Assembly: GCA_052034135.1 (NCBI GenBank)
Contig: JBPOJC010000100.1
Coordinates: 1 to 29,422, forward strand
Reading direction: 5' to 3'
DNA from: JAGPKI01 sp052034135
GTDB lineage: Bacteria; Caldisericota; Caldisericia; UBA6126; JAGPKI01
Length of the DNA stretch: 29,422 bases
The stretch's first letter is position 1. Each line of letters opens with the position of its first letter. The notes under the pieces are model-generated. The model ran no database searches, was not told the DNA's origin, and saw only the letters and a list, made by a program, of their open reading frames with translations. This document shows positions 1-5,772 of this stretch, one piece after another. Made by a program: the position numbers and the translations under genes.

Positions 1-2
1 AT

Positions 3-194
3 GGAACTTATGAAATAAAGACAATTGGTAAAGAGAAACTAACATTTGATAATACTGGTAAATTAAGAAGAGTAGAAAAGTGTGGTGGAGGTAGCTATGA
101 GGTAAACTATGATGCTTCCGGTAGACCTACATCTATGGTGGATACAATATCAGAAATCCCTCTTTCTCTTATGGATTGTTACTATCTTAAATGA
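3..194 (+). CDS. C-terminal fragment of an RHS/YD-repeat protein (5' end outside window)
   Basis: The frame is open from the first complete codon at 3 and ends at TGA 192-194, giving 63 residues of a protein that begins upstream of the window. The residues KLTFDNTGKLRRVE and YEVNYDASGRPTSMVDT have the spacing and the Y-D/N-x-x-G-R pattern of YD (RHS) repeats, which in full-length proteins build a beta-barrel shell around a toxin tip. The last 15 residues (ISEIPLSLMDCYYLK) are not repeat-like and may be a truncated tip. The other RHS fragments to the right belong to the same gene type, so this could be the end of the main RHS gene or another orphan piece. The RHS assignment is fairly secure; whether the gene is complete upstream cannot be seen. 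Confidence 0.6.
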   Translation, partial: GTYEIKTIGKEKLTFDNTGKLRRVEKCGGGSYEVNYDASGRPTSMVDTISEIPLSLMDCYYLK

Positions 195-246
195 TTTCCG
201 GAGATTCTTTTATAATTATAATATATATTTCTAAAGGAGGTAAATA

Positions 247-699
247 ATGGAAAAAATATTTAAGAGACTTTCAGTCACAATAATTTTCTTTGTTATTATT
301 TGCTGTTTGATTAATTTCTATGCACTTTATGATTTTTCAAACAAGATATCATATGAAAAAAAATCTGATGTAAAATCTGATGATATCTTAAATAGATTTA
401 TTCTTCAGTATTATGGTGAAAATTCTTCCCAGGAATTCTTAAATACTTGGAATCCAGAATTGAAATTTAGAATGCCACTTCCGTCAGATTTATCATTAGA
501 AGAGAAAAGTATATATGATAAACTCTTAAAAGATTTTCTGGCAAGAAACTTGATACTCTGTACGAATCAAATTTTTGATTTGCCATCTTCGAGTTATCCA
601 AAATTATTGATGCCTTCGCCAATTAATTTAGATGAAGAAATTACTAAGTTGAATAATATGACATATTCTGAGAAGGAAAATGCAATTTTCTTTGCTTGA
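247..699 (+). CDS. Membrane-anchored/exported hypothetical protein, N-terminal part (frameshifted)
   Basis: I do not recognise the family. A strong ribosome site (AAAGGAGGT, 233-241) sits just before ATG 247. Residues about 8-27 form one hydrophobic segment after a positively charged start (MEKIFKRL), so the product is a signal-anchored or secreted protein. The rest is charged and soluble-looking. The frame stops at 697-699 in a stretch that reads on smoothly in the +1 frame (next entry). Removing one T from the TTTT run at 686-689 would join the two halves into a protein of about 242 residues. The gene directly follows an RHS fragment, the place where immunity genes of polymorphic toxins usually sit; that role is inference only. 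Confidence 0.55.
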   Translation: MEKIFKRLSVTIIFFVIICCLINFYALYDFSNKISYEKKSDVKSDDILNRFILQYYGENSSQEFLNTWNPELKFRMPLPSDLSLEEKSIYDKLLKDFLARNLILCTNQIFDLPSSSYPKLLMPSPINLDEEITKLNNMTYSEKENAIFFA

Positions 700-976
700 C
701 AATGATTTAGAAAATAAAACTTCTTTTCTTGATATTATACAAGATGCTCTTTCTGAGAAAAATGTAGTTTTAACTGTTGACAGAAATTTATTAACTAAAA
801 TTGATTTACTTATTGACAAGTTGATCATAATACCACCAGAAAGCAGCTATTTCTTCAAAATAAAAATAGAGAAAGATAATAAAAATATCATTCTTACATT
901 TACTGATTTCAGTTTACCTCTTAAAAAGACTCAAGAGTCATTTATGGCTTATAATGCTTATGGAAAATTTCCATAG
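680..976 (+). pseudogene. C-terminal part of the frameshifted exported protein beginning at 247
   Basis: This frame overlaps the end of the preceding one and continues it: ENAI in the first frame is followed by SLLDNDLENK in this one. The internal ATG at 680 has no clear ribosome site, so independent translation is doubtful. The segment has about 90 further residues with alternating charged and hydrophobic stretches (for example LIDKLIIIPPESSYFFKIKI) and no known motif. I therefore read it as the second half of a single gene (247-976) broken by a one-base change at the T run 686-689. A sequencing error, a recent pseudogene and programmed or slippage-based expression are all possible. Confidence 0.5.
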
Positions 977-1005
977 TATTATTAATTAAAAAAATAGTTA
1001 AATAC

Positions 1006-1200
1006 ATGGTATTGATGACCCATTCTCCTATAGAGCAAGAGATGGATTTATGAGTATAGGAAACCTATGGGCAGATGGAGGAGGAACAGTTTATTTACAG
1101 GGTCATCCTGTAATACCCAATCCCTGGGGAAATGTTTCCACAAATGAAACAACTACCACAACCACTACGGATACAACTGATAAAGGTGGAGGGGATGATG
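1006..1200 (+). repeat. RHS-end repeat, copy 1 (pairs with 4896-5100)
   Basis: This stretch nearly matches 4896-5100 at the base level. It encodes the same GIDDPF...RDGFMSIGNLW block, then GHPVIPNPWG, a Thr-rich linker and KGGGDD. Sequence to the left (before about 1006) and right (after about 1200) is unrelated between copies. The left edge falls inside a codon run, and the TAA at 999 closes the frame just before it. This is the mark of a recombined or truncated cassette. Confidence 0.7.
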
Positions 1201-1535
1201 CTGAACCATGCGGATCTGGTGGATGTGCCGGGAACTGTGTTGATTATGATAATATGAATTGTGACCAAATTAAAAGGGAGATTGAGAAAGGTAATTGCAA
1301 ACCTTGTGGTAGAGGTGGTGATGCATGTAGAAAGCTTAAATCGTGTTCAAAAGCGGTCGATGATATCGGAAAAGATGGTTGTTTCCAATCTCCAGCACGT
1401 GAAGAATGCTATATTAAATATGGATATACTGGTATGGTAGCGAGAGCTTTAGGCGCTCTCACTTATTATGATGATGCAAAGAAAGCCTTCAAAGATACGT
1501 ATTATTATAAACTTGGCTGTTCTCCAACAGGTTAA
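1050..1535 (+). CDS. Orphan RHS end with cysteine-rich variable tip
   Basis: The homology to the RHS end at 4896 starts abruptly near 1006, and the frame is open only from 1002 (TAA at 999), so there is no normal gene start. The first usable ATG is 1050, inside the conserved segment and without a clear ribosome site. The protein has a conserved RHS-end block (SIGNLWADGGGTVYLQG, residues 2-18), a Thr-rich linker and GGGDD (about 33-50), then a tip of about 110 residues. The tip has 11 cysteines, spaced like a disulfide-stabilised or metal-binding domain. I do not recognise the tip family. The arrangement is that of a displaced toxin tip whose 5' core was lost. It may be silent unless recombined onto a full RHS gene. 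The exported lipoprotein gene downstream is the candidate partner. Confidence 0.55.
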   Translation: MSIGNLWADGGGTVYLQGHPVIPNPWGNVSTNETTTTTTTDTTDKGGGDDAEPCGSGGCAGNCVDYDNMNCDQIKREIEKGNCKPCGRGGDACRKLKSCSKAVDDIGKDGCFQSPAREECYIKYGYTGMVARALGALTYYDDAKKAFKDTYYYKLGCSPTG

Positions 1536-1546
1536 TAAAACAATAT

Positions 1547-1581
1547 TTCTTGATTAATGATTATAAAAAAGCCATCAAGAA
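1547..1581 (+). terminator. Inverted repeat between tip gene and lipoprotein gene
   Basis: TTCTTGAT (1547-1554) pairs with ATCAAGAA (1574-1581) across a 19-base loop. There is no T run after the right arm, so it is a poor intrinsic terminator. It may be an mRNA hairpin ahead of the ribosome site at about 1588-1595. Confidence 0.25.
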
Positions 1582-1604
1582 CAATAAAAGGAGGAATTTA
1601 AGTT

Positions 1605-2819
1605 ATGAAAAATCTTGTAATAAAAAGATATAAAAAGTTTGAGACTATAACTAAGTTTATAACTATTCTTTTAATAATTCTTTTATCCAATTTTGCAATT
1701 TCTTGTAGCACCAGTCCTACTACTCATAATAAAGACAAACTACTTACAAATACAGGAGTTTTTACTGGTATGCTTTTCCCATTACCAGATAATCCCGTAT
1801 TTTCTCAAAGTTTTCCTGAATTAAAGCAGTTTACATATGAGAGCATAATGTTAACAAGTGATGATCCTGACTATGAAGAAGTGAAGTTTAATGGAGAATT
1901 TGCTTCTTCTAATGGAAAATTATATATGTTGACTAAAATATATCCTAAAGGTGGAAAACCAAATATAATAAATGCTTATATCCTTACATTTAGTATGAAA
2001 ATAAATGCAATGAGTGAAAAAGAAATTCAAGATTGGAATAAACAATATACTTTTGTAAAGAAAAATAATTATAATTTAATACTTGAAAGGTCAACACTTA
2101 TATCTTTCGAAGGATATTCTATGTTAGGTTTTGCAGTAAATAATACAGGAAAAAAATTCATTCTTGCTAATTATGCTAAAAACGATGATTATTATGAAAA
2201 GATTGTAGTTTTAGACCAAGAGGACAAAATAATTGATGAATGGTTAGATTTACCTAATTACGATTCTAATTATTTACCTACTATATATCAATCCTCTAAT
2301 TGTTTATTTCTGTTATATCCAGAGAAAAGAATATATGTAAAGCTAATAGAAGGAAAAGAAAAATGGAAATTACTCATTTCGGATAATTGCTTATCTATGT
2401 CCTTTTGCAATAATTATTTAGTATGTTTAACCAGAAAAAGTATTAACCTTTATAACTTCAATCCTACTGAAATGTCTGTAAGTCTTAAGAAGAAAATCCC
2501 TATTTCTAAAATGAAAATCGAACAAATGTTCAACATTAAAGGCTTTGCAGATGAAGAAACAAACCAAATTACATTTATTGGGGAGGGGGCAAATATACCT
2601 AACACACCAATTAAATATTTCGCTTACATATACAACATAGATGCAAATTACCTAGTTGAATTAGAAAGTTATGGGAGCCAGCTATTTGAATATGAAAATG
2701 CAGAAAATGGCAAAAAGCAGACATGGTACTATTACGAAAAAGTTGGCGCTGTCGTGCCTGTTTATGATTTTTATAGATTAAAAAGTCTTAAAAGCTCCTC
2801 TTGCGATCCTGAGATTTGA
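1605..2819 (+). CDS. Predicted lipoprotein of unknown function, candidate partner of the upstream tip
   Basis: An AAAGGAGG ribosome site (about 1588-1595) precedes ATG 1605. The 404-residue product starts with a basic region, a hydrophobic core (about 17-31) and a lipobox-like FAISC with Cys34, so it should be lipid-anchored outside the cytoplasm. The mature part has repeating short beta-type stretches with aromatic residues (for example KLYMLTKIYP, KFILANYAKN, CLFLLYPEKR, YLVCLTRKSI), suggesting a beta-propeller-like fold; this is my reading, not a detected domain. It lies between two RHS-tip fragments. Immunity lipoproteins exist in other toxin systems, so a protective role against a tip acting outside the cytoplasm is possible but unproven. 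Confidence 0.55.
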   Translation: MKNLVIKRYKKFETITKFITILLIILLSNFAISCSTSPTTHNKDKLLTNTGVFTGMLFPLPDNPVFSQSFPELKQFTYESIMLTSDDPDYEEVKFNGEFASSNGKLYMLTKIYPKGGKPNIINAYILTFSMKINAMSEKEIQDWNKQYTFVKKNNYNLILERSTLISFEGYSMLGFAVNNTGKKFILANYAKNDDYYEKIVVLDQEDKIIDEWLDLPNYDSNYLPTIYQSSNCLFLLYPEKRIYVKLIEGKEKWKLLISDNCLSMSFCNNYLVCLTRKSINLYNFNPTEMSVSLKKKIPISKMKIEQMFNIKGFADEETNQITFIGEGANIPNTPIKYFAYIYNIDANYLVELESYGSQLFEYENAENGKKQTWYYYEKVGAVVPVYDFYRLKSLKSSSCDPEI

Positions 2820-2904
2820 AATATTATTTAAAATATATAGAAACAATAGAAGTAGTACTGCAGTTATAGGAAGTTTTTAATATTATTTTACTTGATTTAA
2901 GAAG

Positions 2905-3780
2905 GTGAAAAGGACTCAAGGTGGATTGCAGAACCTAATAATAGATTACTCAACAGATACAAGAGGAAGGATATTATCAATGAGTTATAACGAAATTGGT
3001 GACTATAGCGGAGAGCTCTTCTACACCTTTGATAGTTTTGGCAATACTTCTGCTTTAACAGATAGTCAAGGAAATGTAATTGTAGGATACCTGTATGACT
3101 TAAATAATGGAGCAATTAAGAATGAGTATAATCTTCAAGGAATAGATAATCTATTCGGTTTTAGAGAAGGATTAAGTATAGAAAATTTGACTCTTGCTTC
3201 AAATGGAAAGGATTTTATCATCCTAAATAACTATGGAGCTATAAGAGGTAATGGTAATTTAGCAGAGATAACATGGGCACAACCACCTGGTACTTCTCCT
3301 TTACCATTAGAATTTTGCCCTTGTCCTGAGTTTTCTCTTGATACAGAGCGAGAATTTTCAGCTGATGAAATAAAAGAAGCGTATGAAAATGCAGGAGGTG
3401 GAGAAGCGGGTATTAGAGCTGTTTCGAAGCTTCTCTTTGGTGATAAATTAGATTCAATTCCTAAAGGTGAACTTGATGCAATTGTTAGCCATCTTAGCAG
3501 CCAAGGTGGTTTATCAATTCAAATACTGATTAACCGTATAGAAAAAAAGGGGGGGGCTCAATACATTTATTTTGTTGGTTTTGGAGATCCATGGTACACA
3601 GGAAGTTCAGATGTTGCCTGTGAGATATTTTTCGCTATGTCTTTTGAAAAATTAGATCCACAATATATTCTTCAAAAAATTAAAGACATTAGGTATGAAT
3701 TTGATCTTGAAAATATTGATTTCGCTTTTATTGATACAGGACCATTCAGATGGTGGATAAAGGGTGGATTTCTCCCATGA
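2905..3780 (+). CDS. Orphan RHS end fused to an unrecognised C-terminal tip
   Basis: GTG 2905 is the best start, with AAGAAGG directly before it; the frame is open only from 2896. Residues about 9-130 are an RHS-core end: QNLIIDYSTDTRGRI and YTFDSFGNTSALTDSQGN are YD-type repeats, and QGIDNLFGFREG is the diverged counterpart of GIDDPFTYRVRDG in the copy at 4685. After about residue 135 a different domain of about 155 residues begins (CPCPEF, then SADEIKEAYENAGGGEAGI), ending in GPFRWWIKGGFLP. I do not recognise this tip. The codons for EKKGGA contain an A7G8 run (3542-3556) that could slip. The stop overlaps an ATG of the next gene (ATGA, 3777-3780), which suggests translational coupling with a partner, as in toxin-immunity pairs. 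Confidence 0.6.
   Translation: MKRTQGGLQNLIIDYSTDTRGRILSMSYNEIGDYSGELFYTFDSFGNTSALTDSQGNVIVGYLYDLNNGAIKNEYNLQGIDNLFGFREGLSIENLTLASNGKDFIILNNYGAIRGNGNLAEITWAQPPGTSPLPLEFCPCPEFSLDTEREFSADEIKEAYENAGGGEAGIRAVSKLLFGDKLDSIPKGELDAIVSHLSSQGGLSIQILINRIEKKGGAQYIYFVGFGDPWYTGSSDVACEIFFAMSFEKLDPQYILQKIKDIRYEFDLENIDFAFIDTGPFRWWIKGGFLP
2927..3150 (+). repeat. RHS core-end repeat, diverged copy (pairs with 4686-4915)
   Basis: TGCAGAACCTAA at 2927 and at 4686 opens two related stretches encoding QNL-IDYSTDT-GRI and the following YD repeats, down to GID-D/N-x-F. The copies have diverged more than the 1006/4896 pair. They indicate repeated capture of the same RHS end in front of different tips. Confidence 0.55.
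3542..3556 (+). repeat. A7G8 homopolymer inside the tip coding region
   Basis: Seven A (3542-3548) are followed directly by eight G (3549-3556), coding for KKGG around residues 213-217 of the tip protein. A G8 run stands out in this AT-rich sequence. A one-base slip would remove the last 75 or so residues of the tip. Such tracts act as on/off switches in phase-variable genes of other bacteria. Confidence 0.6.
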
Positions 3781-3851
3781 AAAAGCGATTAATATTTGAT
3801 TTTCTGTTTTTTTATCTTGTTTGCTTTTATTATTCTAAATCCTGTTACTAA
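3777..3851 (+). other. Out-of-frame signal-peptide start of the 3796 gene
   Basis: ATG 3777 opens a 24-codon frame (MKKRLIFDFLFF, then a shift) ending at TAA 3849-3851. Its first 12 residues plus the 3796 frame from ILFAFIIL onward make a typical signal peptide. The T7 run 3807-3813 is the only likely place for the one-base change. Confidence 0.5.
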
Positions 3852-4656
3852 TGCAATCGAAACAGAAGTTCATATAATTTTTGAATTTACCGATTACCTA
3901 AAAGAATACAAATATACAGGAGTAACTATCTTGCATGATAGATTATACATTCCGTTAGGTCAAGTTACAGTAATAGAAGGATATATATTGGATTGGGACA
4001 CAAACTCAAAAATACTTACAATAACAATTTCAGAAACTTCACCGCTTAATTTATCAAAAAAGAGAGTTATTATTCAAAATAATTTAAAAACTCCGACTTG
4101 CTACTCAATAAATGAAAACCCTTATTACTTTATTGAAAAAGAAAGTGGATTACCTTTAAGAGTTATATTTGAGCCATTATGTCAAATTAAATGGGAAAGA
4201 AACGGTAATATTCACACTGTCTTTGCTTGTGAAAATCCCTTCTACAATAGAGTAAAACTTCTTCCTCAAAGCTCTGAAATTATAATTAATTATGAGTTAC
4301 ATAAGCTTAATAGTGGATTAATTAAGCAAAATAAAGAAGTATTTATTTCTTTAAGAGAATTTATTGAATTAATGAAAGGAGAAATAAAATATAATCCAAC
4401 CTCTCAATATAATAGTCCTGAGATAATAATAAAACCAGTAAATATTAATAAGGAGATAAAAATTTATCCTCAATTAAATAAGGCAATTCTAATAAATGAA
4501 GATAATAAGATAAGAGAGATTAACTTCTTAAATAAGCTAATTAATAAGAATGGTTCTTACTTTATTGGAATAAATGATATGATCTCTATATTAGAAGCAG
4601 AAAAACATACTTATTTAGATTCAGATATAAATACTTACTTTAATTCTGAGTTTTAG
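3796..4656 (+). CDS. Exported protein with copper-amine-oxidase-N-like repeats; N-terminus split by T7 tract
   Basis: The long frame can start at TTG 3796, but the natural start looks like ATG 3777, which overlaps the upstream stop (ATGA) and encodes MKKRLIFDFLFF before going out of frame at the T7 run 3807-3813. One T fewer would give a standard signal peptide ending near NPVTNA. The mature part contains three segments resembling copper amine oxidase-like N-terminal (stalk) repeats: LHDRLYIPLGQVTVIEGY...DWDTNSKILTI, then EVFISLREFIELMKGEIKYN, then GSYFIGINDMISILEAEKH. In the family these are extracellular surface or stalk domains, not enzymes. Coupling to the RHS-tip gene makes it the candidate partner. 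The domain call is moderate and the immunity role speculative. Confidence 0.55.
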   Translation: MIFCFFILFAFIILNPVTNAIETEVHIIFEFTDYLKEYKYTGVTILHDRLYIPLGQVTVIEGYILDWDTNSKILTITISETSPLNLSKKRVIIQNNLKTPTCYSINENPYYFIEKESGLPLRVIFEPLCQIKWERNGNIHTVFACENPFYNRVKLLPQSSEIIINYELHKLNSGLIKQNKEVFISLREFIELMKGEIKYNPTSQYNSPEIIIKPVNINKEIKIYPQLNKAILINEDNKIREINFLNKLINKNGSYFIGINDMISILEAEKHTYLDSDINTYFNSEF

Positions 4657-4684
4657 AACTGGAACTGCAAAAATTAAGAATGGA

Positions 4685-5224
4685 ATGCAGAACCTAACAA
4701 TAGATTATTCAACTGATACAAATGGAAGAATTCTCTCTGCTACATATAATGAAACAGGAGGATTTAATGGAAATCTTACTTATGTTTATGATAACTATGG
4801 TAATGTAGCAGATTTACAAAAAGATGATGGAAATCCAGCAAAGGCAATACTAATTAACCCCAACAATGGTGCAATTTATCCAAGATATGACCCATATGGT
4901 ATTGATGACCCATTCACCTATAGGGTAAGAGATGGATTTATGAGTATAGGAAACCTATGGGCAGATGGAGGAGGAACAGTTTATTTACAAGGGCATCCTG
5001 TAATACCTAATCCCTGGGGAGATGCTGTAACAAATGGAACAACTACAACAACCACAGATGATACAACTGCCAAAGGTGGTGGAGATGATGAAGAGGATTG
5101 TGGTAGCAGTGAAGATTGCGAGTCTGCTCGTAGTAGTTGGTATAAAAACTTTTCCTTATGGAAGGGATGGATAGCAGCAAAAAAGATATCTATGACATTT
5201 TATAGCTGGTCTTTCTTAAGTTAA
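4685..5224 (+). CDS. Orphan RHS end with short tip and no partner gene
   Basis: The frame is open from 4631 (TAA 4628) and the first ATG is 4685; codons upstream of it (GTAKIKNG) look like continuing RHS sequence, so the 5' end is probably a truncation point and not a true start. Residues 1-112 are RHS core end: QNLTIDYSTDTNGRI, YDNYGNVADLQ, RYDPYGIDDPFTYRVRDG, then HPVIPNPWG. A Thr-rich linker and KGGGDDEED follow. After a CG start similar to the copy at 1050, the tip is only about 40 residues (ending in MTFYSWSFLS), much shorter than the other tips, so it is probably truncated. No gene follows for 548 bases, so no immunity candidate is seen. Probably a silent or decayed cassette. Confidence 0.55.
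   Translation: MQNLTIDYSTDTNGRILSATYNETGGFNGNLTYVYDNYGNVADLQKDDGNPAKAILINPNNGAIYPRYDPYGIDDPFTYRVRDGFMSIGNLWADGGGTVYLQGHPVIPNPWGDAVTNGTTTTTTDDTTAKGGGDDEEDCGSSEDCESARSSWYKNFSLWKGWIAAKKISMTFYSWSFLS
4686..5100 (+). repeat. Longest RHS-end repeat copy in the array
   Basis: Bases 4686-4915 match 2927-3150 (diverged) and 4896-5100 match 1006-1200 (close). This copy therefore bridges the two other fragments and shows the parental order: YD repeats, GIDDPF block, HPVIPNPWG, Thr-rich linker, GGGDD, variable tip. Confidence 0.65.
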
Positions 5225-5227
5225 TAA

Positions 5228-5296
5228 TGTTTTTGTTTCTTTTTAATTTTCATTTAATTTTTTCTCTTAATTTTTCTTTTTTATACTTTTTTTTCA
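5228..5296 (+). terminator. T-rich tract after the RHS array
   Basis: Just past stop 5222-5224 the + strand is almost pure pyrimidine with many T4-T8 runs. No GC-bearing hairpin precedes it, so it is at best a weak or unusual terminator. A similar T/C-rich stretch follows ribF at 27031-27060. Confidence 0.25.
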
Positions 5297-5338
5297 CTTG
5301 TTCTGCATTAGATTGTGAAAAGAAGTATGATTTACCTC

Positions 5339-5347
5339 TGATATAAT
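5339..5347 (+). promoter_or_regulatory. Possible extended -10 promoter element
   Basis: TGATATAAT matches the extended -10 form (TGnTATAAT). No good -35 hexamer lies 16-18 bases upstream. If used, transcription would start near 5354, more than 400 bases before trxB. Confidence 0.3.
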
Positions 5348-5680
5348 CATTATGCTTTGAATGAGAAGATTTAAGCTCTGTATTTAAAAAAGAACTTGTA
5401 TACTTAATTGAGGAGCTAAAACACTGTCTCTTTCACTTTATTCATTGATAATCTTTATCCTGGCATATCTTACCCCCAACTTTAAATAATATTGGCAAGC
5501 AAAGATATACCATTTATTTTAATTAAATTTAAGAGGTTTGTTGTTTGAGTTGTAATAAAAAAGTAGTCGGGTTAAACTAAAATCGTAATCGATATTAACA
5601 GAAATACTGGTCGGAATAATCCGCATACGTGGTTGGTTATTTCTGAAATATGCAAATCAATGGTATAGTATTTAGATTGT

Positions 5681-5706
5681 TTTTAGAAATTTATCTAAAA
5701 GTTTTT
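5681..5706 (+). terminator. AT-rich hairpin with T run upstream of trxB
   Basis: TTTTAGA (5681-5687) pairs with TCTAAAA (5694-5700) over a 6-base loop and is followed by GTTTTT. Only one G-C pair supports the stem, so termination strength is doubtful. Confidence 0.25.
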
Positions 5707-5757
5707 AATATTATTTAATAATGCTTTGTATTAAATGGAAATTTCGTTTAATATTAG

Positions 5758-5771
5758 TATAAATGTATAAA
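5758..5771 (+). promoter_or_regulatory. -10-like elements directly before trxB (possible leaderless start)
   Basis: TATAAA occurs at 5758-5763 and again at 5766-5771, only 15 and 7 bases before ATG 5773. No Shine-Dalgarno sequence is present. A -10 at 5758 would place the RNA start at about 5770-5772, giving a leaderless message. No good -35 is visible. Confidence 0.35.
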
Positions 5772-5772
5772 T

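Larger units (their letters stand above)
5297..5772. other. AT-rich intergenic region without recognisable gene
   Basis: There is no coding frame with a credible start, ribosome site or family similarity on either strand here. It holds one TGATATAAT element (5339-5347) and one AT-rich hairpin (5681-5706). It separates the accessory array from the housekeeping operons. It may contain decayed cassette remnants or an untested leader or small RNA. Confidence 0.5.

Noticed and set aside
1006..5100. CRISPR-like or simple tandem array
   Set aside because: The repeats are long, coding and few, with gene-sized intervals, so they are RHS-end copies and not CRISPR repeats.
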